From the IMG/VR virus record IMGVR_UViG_3300009419_000027, positions 1 to 50,389 of that record: a DNA stretch of 50,389 bases. One strand, 5' to 3'. Position numbers and translations under genes: made by a program. This stretch comes from a virus. Below the pieces are notes generated by a model that saw only the letters and a program-made list of their open reading frames with translations, was not told the DNA's origin and did not search any database. This document shows, piece by piece, positions 1 through 6,240 of the stretch. Within the stretch, counting starts at the first letter, position 1; the number at the start of each line of letters is the position of its first letter.

Positions 1-1
1 A

Positions 2-178
2 ATGATAGACCTTACTCTAACAACTATGCAGGGTAACACCCGCAAAATAAATCTCATGTCTAAGCAAGAGGTTTTTGATTTTATCGAATTGTTCAAATCA
101 ACACTTCATGAAAATCAGCGTGTAAAAGTTACCTGCGATTTACTAGGAATAAATGGTTACCTACAAGGTACAAAATAA
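2..178 (+). CDS. small hypothetical protein, 5' end uncertain
   Basis: An open frame runs from the window edge to a TAA at 176-178. The first ATG is at position 2 and would give 58 residues, but the true start may lie upstream of the window. The protein is small, mixed-charge and mostly helical-looking (segment around VFDFIELFKSTL), with one cysteine and no membrane segment. I do not recognise the family. A strong hairpin terminator follows 14 bases after the stop, which supports this being the last gene of an upstream transcription unit. A downstream in-frame ATG at 56 is a possible alternative start. Confidence 0.5.
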   Translation: MIDLTLTTMQGNTRKINLMSKQEVFDFIELFKSTLHENQRVKVTCDLLGINGYLQGTK

Positions 179-192
179 ATCCTAAAAGATCT

Positions 193-227
193 AGTGGGTG
201 CGTTGCATACGTGCTCACTATTTTTTT
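193..227 (+). terminator. intrinsic terminator
   Basis: The 11-bp stem 193-203 / 209-219 (three G-U wobbles) has the loop TGCAT and is followed by a run of seven T with further T-rich sequence. It closes the upstream operon after the stop at 178. Confidence 0.75.
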
Positions 228-335
228 GCTATTTTATTTTTTATTATGTGTATCGTACATCTCAGAAAAATATTCAGATTTTGGTAAAAGTGGTTTTTTA
301 TAATTTTTCAGATTTTCCAGGGGATAGGAATAAGG

Positions 336-341
336 TATAAT
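336..341 (+). promoter_or_regulatory. -10 promoter element, leaderless start
   Basis: A perfect TATAAT ends 7 bases before the ATG at 349, so transcription should begin at or next to the start codon. No Shine-Dalgarno can fit between them. The 228-348 gap is otherwise AT-rich with no gene. Confidence 0.65.
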
Positions 342-348
342 ATTACCT

Positions 349-489
349 ATGGGAATACTAGACAACTTTGAGAATGCTTGGGATCCAGAATTCCAGTATG
401 AGCATACAAACCTGACACAGATATTTAGCGATACATGCTGTAATGGATGTGCTTGCCAAACCTCAGATGCTCACAAACCAGAAAACTAA
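349..489 (+). CDS. 46-residue cysteine-rich microprotein
   Basis: The ATG lies 7 bases after a consensus TATAAT, which argues for a leaderless start and for the gene being real despite its size. The 46-residue product has an acidic/aromatic N-terminal half and a cysteine cluster (C30, C31, C34, C36; motif CCNGCAC), followed by a polar tail. The cluster suggests metal binding, but it has too few ligands for a classical zinc finger unless it dimerises. I do not recognise the family. It converges with the minus-strand gene 565-762, which is also cysteine-rich, and a hairpin lies between the two. Confidence 0.55.
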   Translation: MGILDNFENAWDPEFQYEHTNLTQIFSDTCCNGCACQTSDAHKPEN

Positions 490-537
490 GGTTTTATATT
501 TATAACGGTTTGTTATAGTTAAAATTTCGAGGGGATA

Positions 538-554
538 CAACCATCTCCTGGTTG
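538..554. other. hairpin between convergent genes
   Basis: A perfect 6-bp stem CAACCA/TGGTTG has a 5-base loop (TCTCC on plus, GGAGA on minus). It lies between the convergent genes ending at 489 and 565. Neither strand has a good T-run directly after it, so it may be a weak bidirectional terminator or an mRNA 3'-end stabiliser. A second dyad, TATAAC-N5-GTTATA, lies at 501-517. Confidence 0.4.
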
Positions 555-564
555 CTGGCTAAAA

Positions 565-762
565 TCACCATTTCCCAATAGGACAACGAGCATCTAATAG
601 ATCAGTCTTTAACTTCATAAAGCAATTACACTTCTTACATCTGGCACCATTCTTTTTAAAGAATTCACAATTGGTGCATATTGCCATACGATTATCTATA
701 ACATCTTTGCTGGCTCTGGGGGTAGAAGGTTTGAGCCAATCTCCAATAGTAACTTCATCCAT
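565..762 (-). CDS. small zinc-binding-like phage protein (DUF6171-like)
   Basis: This 65-residue protein has an N-terminal basic segment followed by cysteines C29, C32, C42, C45, C47 and C60, and it ends in CPIGKW. The spacing and the ending match a small cysteine-rich family common in tailed phages (DUF6171-like, recalled from memory). Zinc binding is inferred from the paired CxxC motifs; the function is unknown. I place the start at 762, because the upstream in-frame ATG at 771 lies inside the -10 hexamer TATAAT (775-770). With the ATG 7 bases beyond that hexamer the mRNA would be leaderless. It is one of only two minus-strand genes here. Confidence 0.75.
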   Translation of the reverse strand: MDEVTIGDWLKPSTPRASKDVIDNRMAICTNCEFFKKNGARCKKCNCFMKLKTDLLDARCPIGKW

Positions 763-769
763 ACAAACC

Positions 770-775
770 ATTATA
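770..775 (-). promoter_or_regulatory. -10 promoter element, leaderless start
   Basis: TATAAT on the minus strand with a 7-base gap to the ATG at 762. It is divergent from the gene at 929. Confidence 0.65.
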
Positions 776-840
776 GCCTATATGGAGCATATGAGCCATT
801 CTTAGACACTATTGGGAGTGTGTCCCATAGATTGTCTATA

Positions 841-892
841 GGAGGGTTTGATAACCTCTATTTTCGGCTCGCTTTGTATCCCGCCGAATTTT
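841..892 (+). other. structured intergenic segment, possible second small RNA or terminator
   Basis: Two hairpins lie side by side. The first is 842-848/853-858 (GAGGGTT / AACCTC with one bulge). The second is 863-868/883-888 (TTCGGC / GCCGAA, 14-base loop), followed by TTTT at 889-892. A TAGATT at 828-833 would start a transcript near 840. This could be a short terminated RNA, or leader structure for the gene at 929, which however has its own -10 at 916-921. A third short stem lies at 805-824. Confidence 0.3.
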
Positions 893-912
893 AAGACTGT
901 TATCTTAAATAA

Positions 913-921
913 TGATATAAT
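913..921 (+). promoter_or_regulatory. extended -10 promoter, leaderless start
   Basis: TGATATAAT with TATAAT at 916-921, 7 bases before the ATG at 929. The longer in-frame ORF starting at 848 would run through this promoter and is therefore unlikely. Confidence 0.7.
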
Positions 922-928
922 ACTTCTT

Positions 929-1141
929 ATGACCGTACAAGACTGGGCTTCACTAATCGTCGCAATACTTACAATTGTATCTTCAATTGCTTTTGGAATT
1001 AAATGGCTTGTAAAACATTATCTCAGCGAACTTAAACCGAATTCTGGATCATCGCTAAAAGACTCTGTTACCAGATTAGAAGAAAAAACTGACAAGATGT
1101 TTGATCTTTTGATTGAACATATTAAAGATCACTCTAAGTAA
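929..1141 (+). CDS. one-TM membrane protein, holin-like
   Basis: This 70-residue protein has one membrane segment at about residues 5-28, then a short amphipathic stretch (VKHYLSELKPN) and a charged, coiled-coil-like C-terminus ending in DHSK. The layout is one N-terminal TM followed by a soluble helix. It matches small actinophage proteins often annotated as holins or membrane proteins, so a role in lysis is plausible but unproven. The only lysin gene in the window lies 4.5 kb away on the other strand, so the pair is not a classical lysis cassette. The start at 929 is chosen over 848 because TATAAT at 916-921 sits 7 bases upstream. Confidence 0.65.
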   Translation: MTVQDWASLIVAILTIVSSIAFGIKWLVKHYLSELKPNSGSSLKDSVTRLEEKTDKMFDLLIEHIKDHSK

Positions 1142-1357
1142 TTCTTCTATATATAATATATACTTAATATCTTAAAAACTTTTATACAGTATATTCTTTT
1201 CTTTATATATTTTAAGTATACACTATCAATACCCTGGACTATTAGGATAAAACGGACATAAGGTATATAACCATTTATAACTCTTTTGTAACAATTTAAT
1301 ATTGTAACTTTTTGTTATACAAATCATTAATAACCTGGTTTTAATTAAATAATAAGA
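1142..1357. other. AT-rich intergenic region without a gene
   Basis: No supported gene. The sequence is very AT-rich (runs of TATATA at 1150-1165 and 1205-1220), with a short dyad ACAAT-TTAAT-ATTGT at 1291-1305 and a TGTTATACA at 1313-1321 that could be a weak -10. It may be a regulatory or origin-like spacer; nothing in it is decisive. Confidence 0.4.
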
Positions 1358-1363
1358 TATAAT
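1358..1363 (+). promoter_or_regulatory. -10 promoter of candidate sRNA
   Basis: TATAAT followed by 7 bases and then the first base of a long hairpin (1371). The geometry is the same as at the leaderless genes of this phage, except that no start codon follows. Confidence 0.55.
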
Positions 1364-1370
1364 CTTAATG

Positions 1371-1427
1371 CTAGCACCCAAGTTGCTACCCCCACCCCAC
1401 TGCGCTTGGGTGTCTAGCCTTATTTTA
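1371..1427 (+). ncRNA. candidate small RNA with C-rich hairpin loop
   Basis: The expected +1 (about 1371) coincides with the base of a hairpin. The stem is 1371-1374/1414-1417 plus 1375-1382/1405-1412, 12 bp with one bulged T at 1413. The 22-base loop (1383-1404) holds CCCCCACCCC. A T-rich tract (CTTATTTTAT) follows, so the RNA would be about 55-60 nt and self-terminating. C-rich loops in bacterial regulatory RNAs often target G-rich ribosome binding sites. The alternative is a plain terminator for transcription arriving from 929, with an unusually large loop. The promoter of gene 1444 begins directly after it. Confidence 0.45.
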
Positions 1428-1428
1428 T

Positions 1429-1436
1429 GGTATAAT
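1429..1436 (+). promoter_or_regulatory. extended -10 promoter, leaderless start
   Basis: TGGTATAAT with TATAAT at 1431-1436 and a 7-base gap to the ATG at 1444. This is the first promoter of the receptor-binding cluster. Confidence 0.7.
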
Positions 1437-1443
1437 CAATGAT

Positions 1444-1860
1444 ATGTGCTCACCTACAGTAGAACGATTTGGGGCAACCCCAGCAAATATTCAATGGACT
1501 GTCGTTCGTGGAGACTATGCTTCATTTACAATTTCATTTCTTGAAAATGATGAAGTTACAGAATTTGATACTGTTGGTTGGGCTTTTGCAGCCACAGCCT
1601 ATGATCCTACTACAGACGTTCTAGATGAATTAGATGTTGTTGTAGACGGTTCTGTTATTACTGTCAGTGCTCCCGCTTCAGTTACTGAAAACTGGGGAAC
1701 TAAATATAAGTCTGTAGTTGCAGAACTATCTTTTGACCTTCAAGCAATAGTTCCAGACGGTACCTCAACAATTACATGGACTCCAGTAATTGGAACAATC
1801 TGCGTTCTTGGAGACGTGTCCCCATCAACTACAAGAAATACTTTGGGAGGAGTATCTTAA
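1444..1860 (+). CDS. tail protein with BppU-N-like beta domain (copy 1)
   Basis: This 138-residue beta-rich protein has the N-terminal motif WTVVRGDYASFTISF, matching the Ig-like N-terminal domain of phage baseplate upper proteins (xRGDtxxF). The same motif occurs in the proteins at 2718 (YYRGDTAQF) and 6892 (WTIVKGDTASF), so three paralogues lie within 6 kb. In that family the domain attaches receptor-binding proteins to the baseplate, so an adaptor role for the fibres encoded next door is inferred. The ATG is 7 bases after TATAAT, so the mRNA is probably leaderless. A strong Shine-Dalgarno for the next microgene overlaps its 3' end. Confidence 0.65.
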   Translation: MCSPTVERFGATPANIQWTVVRGDYASFTISFLENDEVTEFDTVGWAFAATAYDPTTDVLDELDVVVDGSVITVSAPASVTENWGTKYKSVVAELSFDLQAIVPDGTSTITWTPVIGTICVLGDVSPSTTRNTLGGVS

Positions 1861-1944
1861 ATGATAATTAAAATTAAAGATACAAATACAAAACTCCCGC
1901 CAATTATAAAGATTAATGGCACTGTTTTTAAAGTAAAGAGATAA
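1861..1944 (+). CDS. 27-residue basic microprotein
   Basis: The ATG at 1861 directly follows the upstream TAA (1858-1860). It has a near-perfect Shine-Dalgarno, GGGAGGAG at 1845-1852, 8 bases upstream; without this ORF that site has no obvious purpose. The product is 27 residues, lysine- and isoleucine-rich (starts MIIKIKDTN, ends KVKR), with no membrane segment. It occupies the slot that short proteins occupy at 3074 and 7305 after the other two BppU-N-like copies. It may be a minimal linker between adaptor and fibre, or simply couple translation to the fibre gene at 1948. I do not recognise a family. Confidence 0.5.
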   Translation: MIIKIKDTNTKLPPIIKINGTVFKVKR

Positions 1945-1947
1945 GTC

Positions 1948-2691
1948 GTGGCCATATCAAAAAATATGGATGCTCCAAAGACAAAATATGCGGAAGCAAT
2001 TAAGTCAACTAAAAGTGAAGAACTAAGTAATACTGAATATATTGCTGTTCCAGGAATTCAGGGTGAACGAGGCGAAGTAGGTCCAGCAGGACCACCAGGA
2101 CCAGAAGGACCAAGGGGCGAAAGAGGTATTCCAGGCAAAGATGGTAAAGATGGCATTCCTGGGCCACAAGGACCTAAAGGAGATCCTGGCAGAGGCGGGG
2201 GAGAAGGATATGAGAGTCCTTCAGGTCAATATCCAGGATGGGCATATTATCAGAATAAAAATAAAAAACCAATCTTGCTAGGTCCTGAAAGAGGAGATGA
2301 TGGTTGGGTAAATATTTTAATGGATGACGATATGGATAGTAATATTTTGAAATTTCTTCCAGAAGGATCAGTATCTCTTTGGAATTCAGTTACTCAGAGA
2401 ATTAATTTTAAGCAATTAAAGGTGGGTGCTAGAGTTGACATTAGGTATGACATAGCCCTTACTACTGATACAAACAGTACAGAAGCATGGATTAGAACAT
2501 ATATACCAAAGGTGGAATCTCCAACTGGATACCTAGGAATGCTTAAATATAAGTATCCATATGAAATGTCTGTTAGTCAAACCCTATATGTTGACTTGTC
2601 AAAAATTAGATCAGAAGGTGCAGTCATTCAGGCAAGAGCAGATAATGAAAGTACCATTATACTAAAGGGCATGTATATATCAGTCTCTTAG
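1948..2691 (+). CDS. collagen-like tail fibre
   Basis: This 247-residue protein has a short N-terminal segment, then about 15 Gly-X-Y triplets at residues 38-84 (for example [16 protein letters not shown]). A globular beta-rich C-terminal domain of about 150 residues follows. Collagen-like triple helices are common in tail fibres as trimeric shafts, so the C-terminal region is probably the trimeric receptor-binding head. GTG at 1948 is the first start; the upstream AAGAGA is a weak ribosome site, so coupling to the microgene just upstream is likely. The ATG seven codons into the frame is a less likely start. The gene ends 1 base before the promoter region of the next unit. Confidence 0.75.
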   Translation: MAISKNMDAPKTKYAEAIKSTKSEELSNTEYIAVPGIQGERGEVGPAGPPGPEGPRGERGIPGKDGKDGIPGPQGPKGDPGRGGGEGYESPSGQYPGWAYYQNKNKKPILLGPERGDDGWVNILMDDDMDSNILKFLPEGSVSLWNSVTQRINFKQLKVGARVDIRYDIALTTDTNSTEAWIRTYIPKVESPTGYLGMLKYKYPYEMSVSQTLYVDLSKIRSEGAVIQARADNESTIILKGMYISVS

Positions 2692-2700
2692 TGGTATAAT
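2692..2700 (+). promoter_or_regulatory. extended -10 promoter
   Basis: TGGTATAAT directly after the stop of 1948-2691. A perfect AGGAGG at 2706-2711 lies 6 bases before the ATG at 2718, so the transcript has a very short leader that is almost only the ribosome site. Confidence 0.7.
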
Positions 2701-2717
2701 GGATCAGGAGGATATTG

Positions 2718-3074
2718 ATGACATTTCCAAGTACTTATAATTTTAGTTATTACCGTGGTGACACTGCTCAATTTGTTGCCCGTCCAAAAAATGCAAATGA
2801 CGGATCTTCTTTTGAACTAACAGGATATAGTTCTATTTTTACAATTGCAACAGCAAGAGGTTCAGGGGCTACAAGATATTCTACTGCACAGGGAATTACT
2901 GCTGTAGTTGATACTGCAAACGATCTAGTAACGTGTACCATTACACCAACAGGTGGAAGATTGCTTGCTCAAGGTTCATATGTTTATGATGTTCAAATTG
3001 ATAATGGAACTCAAATCTATACTCTTTTGACTGGTACGATTTCTGTAACAGATGACATTACTGGTGCCGCTTAA
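2718..3074 (+). CDS. tail protein with BppU-N-like beta domain (copy 2)
   Basis: This 118-residue beta-rich protein has the motif FSYYRGDTAQFVARP near its N-terminus, paralogous to 1444 and 6892. The whole length is one Ig-like domain, and the C-terminal half ends in a predicted strand-rich GTISVTDDITGAA. It is probably a baseplate or fibre adaptor. ATG at 2718 is preferred to the TTG at 2715 because AGGAGG is optimally spaced (6 bases). It overlaps the next gene as TAATG, which couples the two. Confidence 0.65.
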   Translation: MTFPSTYNFSYYRGDTAQFVARPKNANDGSSFELTGYSSIFTIATARGSGATRYSTAQGITAVVDTANDLVTCTITPTGGRLLAQGSYVYDVQIDNGTQIYTLLTGTISVTDDITGAA

Positions 3075-3637
3075 TGCCTGATGTTCTATTGAGTAATGAT
3101 GATATTACAGTTCTTGGCCCACCAGAAATTGTTGAAGTCTTAGTTGACATTGGTCCACAAGGTGATCGTGGAAGCCAGATATTTATTGGTGTAGGAGATC
3201 CAAATTCTGTGGAAATTGGACAAACAATTAGATTAAATGATTTGTATATTAATACATCTCCAGGAGCAAACTATGGATATCTATATCAGTATGTTTCTGA
3301 GCCTGGAGGAAATGTTTGGATTGAGGTTTTAAAAGTAAATCCAACTCTATATTCAAAGCGCCATTCTGCAACTTTTACTAGTGGCGAGGCAAGCATAACT
3401 ATACCAATCTCAAATATTGTTACAGTTTCTGGAACACCCCTAACAGCAAATAATTTTGCAGTTCAATATAGTATTGTTAGCACAAACCCCATAGCATCAT
3501 CCATAGAGATTCCAACTCTTACGGGATCGGGGACCAATCTTGTTGTTAATTTTAATGCCGTTAAGTCGGTTAATGGAACTTGGTCAAATTTGACTGGAGA
3601 GGTAACCATACATCTATTTATATCAATAGTCTTGTGA
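3074..3637 (+). CDS. minor tail / fibre protein
   Basis: This 187-residue protein starts in the TAATG overlap with the previous gene. The N-terminal 80 residues (DIGPQGDRGSQIFIGVGD, then LNDLYIN) resemble a linker found in phage minor tail proteins. It contains one Gly-X-Y-like hint (GPQGDRG), like a vestige of the collagen region in 1948. The C-terminal 100 residues are Ser/Thr/Ile-rich beta structure ending in hydrophobic HLFISIVL. It is probably a receptor-binding or fibre component working with the adaptor at 2718. The exact role is not recognised. Confidence 0.6.
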   Translation: MPDVLLSNDDITVLGPPEIVEVLVDIGPQGDRGSQIFIGVGDPNSVEIGQTIRLNDLYINTSPGANYGYLYQYVSEPGGNVWIEVLKVNPTLYSKRHSATFTSGEASITIPISNIVTVSGTPLTANNFAVQYSIVSTNPIASSIEIPTLTGSGTNLVVNFNAVKSVNGTWSNLTGEVTIHLFISIVL

Positions 3638-3642
3638 TATTG

Positions 3643-3651
3643 TGGTATAAT
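3643..3651 (+). promoter_or_regulatory. extended -10 promoter
   Basis: TGGTATAAT with TATAAT at 3646-3651. GAGGTG (3659-3664) precedes the ATG at 3670 by 5 bases, so the leader is about 12 bases. Confidence 0.7.
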
Positions 3652-3669
3652 TTTTGATGAGGTGAATAA

Positions 3670-4350
3670 ATGGCAGCAGAATCAATAGGAACTTTAGTAC
3701 CTACTAAAATACCAAGTCTTTCAGATCAGGCGGATATTCAGGCTGCCCTCAGAGTCTATCACTACGGATCATATACTTTTGATACAGCAGAAACAAATGC
3801 TGCAAACCTTATTAATCCCTCAGTTGCATATACAATAAATAACTTGCAATCTCAGATAACAGCATTGTCTGGAACAACTCCAATTCAGGCCACTAGTTTT
3901 AATGCAAAAGGCGATCTTTTATCTGCTTCAGCAAATGATACATTGGCTGTTTTAAGCGTAGGTTCAAACGGAAGAGTTCTTACAGCAAATTCTGCAACCA
4001 CTAGCGGACTTGAGTGGGTTACTCCAGAAGTAACTGCTACAAGTACAAATACTTTGTCTAACAAGACTTTAACTGCTCCAAAATTTGCAGACCTTGGCTT
4101 TATTGCAGATGCCAATGGAAATGAACTGCTTGTCATGGATACCGTAACCTCAGCGGTAAATGAAATTAAAATTTCAAACGCTGCAACTGGAGGAAACCCC
4201 TCTATTGCAGTACAAGGTGGGGACACAGATGTATCGCTAAACCTTGTTTCAAAAGGTGTTGGTACAGTTCAGGCAAATGGAATTGACATAGCAACAACAG
4301 TGTTACTTGAAGAAGTTGAAATTCTAACAATTATGGGCGCACTGCTATAA
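3670..4350 (+). CDS. tail fibre protein
   Basis: This 226-residue protein has an N-terminal segment shared in style with other fibres (IGTLVPTKIPSLSDQADI). It then has the modular fibre motifs AKGDLLSASAN (compare AKGDLIVGSAD in 8011), GRVLTANSATTSGLEWV and TNTLSNKTLTAPKFADLG. These repeats are typical of long trimeric fibres in aquatic and actinobacterial phages. The C-terminus (LLEEVEILTIMGALL) resembles the ending of the 10380 fibre (LTLMLMGAI), perhaps a trimerisation or attachment tip. Its own promoter and a GAGGTG ribosome site lie upstream. Confidence 0.7.
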   Translation: MAAESIGTLVPTKIPSLSDQADIQAALRVYHYGSYTFDTAETNAANLINPSVAYTINNLQSQITALSGTTPIQATSFNAKGDLLSASANDTLAVLSVGSNGRVLTANSATTSGLEWVTPEVTATSTNTLSNKTLTAPKFADLGFIADANGNELLVMDTVTSAVNEIKISNAATGGNPSIAVQGGDTDVSLNLVSKGVGTVQANGIDIATTVLLEEVEILTIMGALL

Positions 4351-4357
4351 AATATGG

Positions 4358-4365
4358 TGTATAAT
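4358..4365 (+). promoter_or_regulatory. -10 promoter
   Basis: TGTATAATA with TATAAT at 4360-4365. AGGAGG at 4383-4388 is 9 bases before the ATG at 4398. Confidence 0.6.
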
Positions 4366-4397
4366 AATAACACAATCTACTTAGGAGGTAGTAACTA

Positions 4398-4700
4398 ATG
4401 GCTACATTAACCAAGGCTCTTGCTAGACAAGCAGCAGCAACATCAAGTGCGACACTATACACGGTGCCGTCTTCAACAACTACAGTAATTACAAATATCG
4501 CTGTATGTAATAACGCAGCATCTGCTGCTACTTTTACTATCTTGCTAGATGACATTGAACTGCAAAAAGATTCTTCAGTTCCAGCAAACTCAACAGTATA
4601 TATTGACCTAAAGCAAGTTTTAGCAACAACAAAGACTATTAAGGCGTTTGCTTCTGCAATCACTGTAGACTTTCACATCAGCGGAGTGGAGATTTCGTAA
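4398..4700 (+). CDS. small virion-associated protein
   Basis: This 100-residue beta-rich protein is Ala/Thr/Ser-rich with alternating hydrophobic strands (TVITNIAVCNN, FTILLDDIEL, TVYIDLKQVL, ITVDFHISGVEIS). The pattern resembles a small single-domain beta sandwich often found beside phage tail fibre genes, but I cannot assign a function. It has a perfect AGGAGG. It overlaps the following glycine-rich adhesin as TAATG, which suggests the two products are made in fixed proportion and may act together, for example as adhesin base plus adhesin or as a fibre chaperone. Confidence 0.55.
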   Translation: MATLTKALARQAAATSSATLYTVPSSTTTVITNIAVCNNAASAATFTILLDDIELQKDSSVPANSTVYIDLKQVLATTKTIKAFASAITVDFHISGVEIS

Positions 4701-5587
4701 TGGGCGTTAATGTATTTCCTACACCAACAACAGCAACAGTATTTACTAACAACAGACTAACTGTTCCAAGTGCTAATACTGTTCAAACGCCTAACATTAC
4801 TTTGACACCTGGAGTCTATACGATTTCCAATGTTTCTAGCACAATCACAACAATTGAGTTCTATTCAAATGATGGAACAAGAATTGCTGGCGCAGTAACA
4901 TCATCTGGAACAGTTACTGTAAACCTTGCACAGACAGTAGATAAGTGTATCTTGTGGACAAATACAGGATCAAATATTGCTGTTTCAATTGATCGTGTTG
5001 CAAATATTTTAACAAGTTCTGCTTCAGGAACACTTGATACAATTAGCGCAACTGGAACATACACAGGCACAAGTGCATCTGGTCTTGCTTATGCAGTTGT
5101 CATCGGTGGCGGTGGCGGAGGTTCTCCACAAGGAGGAACAGCAGGTAATGCCGCAGGTATTGGAGAAAAACTTGTAGCGCTAACTGGTTCTATGCCTGTA
5201 ACTGTTGGTAATGGTGGAACAGCAACACTATCAGGAGGATCTTCAGTATTTGCTGGAATAACAGCAACTGGTGGCGGTGGATCAGGATCAGGTAGTGGAT
5301 CATCAACAGGTGGATTCTATAATCAGTCTGGTGGTGGCCCAAACGGTAGAACTGGTGGAACTCGTCCTGCTGCAGTTTACACAATTACAGGAGTTACAGC
5401 AGCATCTGGCGGCGGCGGTGGACAAGATGCTCAGGTTTATCAGCCAGGTAACGGTATTTCTGGAACCCCAGGTGGTGGCGGCGGCATCGGCGCAGGTGGT
5501 GGCTCAGGTGGTCAGCAAATTTCTGGTGTCGGCGGTGGCGGTGGCGGCACTGGTGGCAATGGAGTTGTCTACGTTCTAAGGTTTTAA
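4700..5587 (+). CDS. glycine-rich adhesin-like tail tip protein
   Basis: This 295-residue protein has an N-terminal half of Thr/Ser-rich beta domain (residues 1-120). From about residue 130 on it carries repeated poly-glycine blocks (GGGGGG at about 139, GGGGSGSGSG at about 193, GGGGG near 237, two more near 257 and 277). Glycine blocks separated by loops are the signature of polyglycine-II sandwich tips such as the gp38-type adhesins of T-even-like phages. In those proteins the loops between the blocks contact the receptor. That fold assignment is inference from pattern. A bidirectional terminator follows 14 bases after the stop. Confidence 0.7.
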   Translation: MGVNVFPTPTTATVFTNNRLTVPSANTVQTPNITLTPGVYTISNVSSTITTIEFYSNDGTRIAGAVTSSGTVTVNLAQTVDKCILWTNTGSNIAVSIDRVANILTSSASGTLDTISATGTYTGTSASGLAYAVVIGGGGGGSPQGGTAGNAAGIGEKLVALTGSMPVTVGNGGTATLSGGSSVFAGITATGGGGSGSGSGSSTGGFYNQSGGGPNGRTGGTRPAAVYTITGVTAASGGGGGQDAQVYQPGNGISGTPGGGGGIGAGGGSGGQQISGVGGGGGGTGGNGVVYVLRF

Positions 5588-5592
5588 TTTAT

Positions 5593-5636
5593 AAAAAAAT
5601 ACCCCCCAAGGCATATAGCCAAGGGGGGATTTTTTA
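5593..5636. terminator. bidirectional intrinsic terminator
   Basis: CCCCCC (5602-5607) pairs with GGGGGG (5623-5628) and GGC (5610-5612) with GCC (5618-5620), with an A-A internal loop. Seven A lie on the left and six T on the right. It ends both the plus-strand adhesin unit and the minus-strand lysin gene. Confidence 0.85.
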
Positions 5637-5642
5637 TATTAT

Positions 5643-6215
5643 TTAATTATATTGGTTAGGGAACTTCTTTAACCATTTTTGGTATTGTGCAGGCTTGGCA
5701 TGCTTCCAAGACTTCCAATTTGTTCCACCCTGAGTCATATGAAATACAATTTGTGCATTTTTCACGGGACTAAATAGTTCAGCATTAGCATCTAGGTTAA
5801 ACTTATCTCTACGATCAGGTCCTAGATCACCGATCATATTTATTTGGAATACCCCGTAAGAACTGTCTCCAGTCTTAGCATTTCCATTAAATGCAAAAGG
5901 TCTTCCGTTTGATTCTGCTTTTGCTACAGCCCAAGCAGTCTTCAGACCCTTTCCAGTAAAGCCTACAGCCTTTAACATTTGAACTAAGTCATAGTCACTT
6001 AAAGATACAGCATTTGTATACTTTGCTAAAATTACCTTTTTATTTGGCTTAGAAACCAAAAAAGCCGACTTAGGGTCGGCAGGGGTAGTTAAGGACTTAT
6101 TACTCAATAAATTATTTTCAGTTGTATTTGTTACAGCATTAGCAGAATTACTTATAGGTGCAAGCAATCCAACTAAAGATAGGATTCCAATCCAAGCCAT
6201 CTTGTCTCTTCTCAT
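5643..6215 (-). CDS. secreted lysozyme-like transglycosylase (endolysin candidate)
   Basis: This 190-residue protein has a basic start, a hydrophobic core at residues 7-20 and an AXA-type cleavage site after A27 (SNSANA), so a Sec signal peptide is likely. A low-complexity linker covers about residues 28-66. The C-terminal domain (70-190) has the lysozyme/SLT features: probable catalytic Glu in AKAESNGRPFAFN (E101), then SYGVFQINM, and a Trp-rich end. It should cleave peptidoglycan glycan strands after export. Phage lysins with true signal peptides are known but uncommon; a tail or cell-entry enzyme is the alternative. AGGAGG (6224-6229 complement) supports the start. It has its own promoter and an operator-like palindrome. 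Confidence 0.8.
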   Translation of the reverse strand: MRRDKMAWIGILSLVGLLAPISNSANAVTNTTENNLLSNKSLTTPADPKSAFLVSKPNKKVILAKYTNAVSLSDYDLVQMLKAVGFTGKGLKTAWAVAKAESNGRPFAFNGNAKTGDSSYGVFQINMIGDLGPDRRDKFNLDANAELFSPVKNAQIVFHMTQGGTNWKSWKHAKPAQYQKWLKKFPNQYN

Positions 6216-6240
6216 AAAATAAACCTCCTAGAAACAAAAG

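Noticed and set aside
532-882. Nine-base complementarity between 532-540 and the hairpin loop at 874-882 as an RNA-RNA interaction
   Set aside because: A 9-base match within a few hundred bases of AT-rich DNA is expected by chance often enough, and nothing else supports it.
2050-2210. Tandem DNA repeat or CRISPR-like array in the Gly-rich region
   Set aside because: The periodicity is the protein-level Gly-X-Y pattern with varied codons. There are no constant repeats with unique spacers here or elsewhere in the window.
5190-5579. Overlapping ORFs on both strands of the poly-glycine region
   Set aside because: Low-complexity GGT/GGC repeats leave other frames open by composition. They encode Gln/Leu/Val-rich nonsense without start signals.
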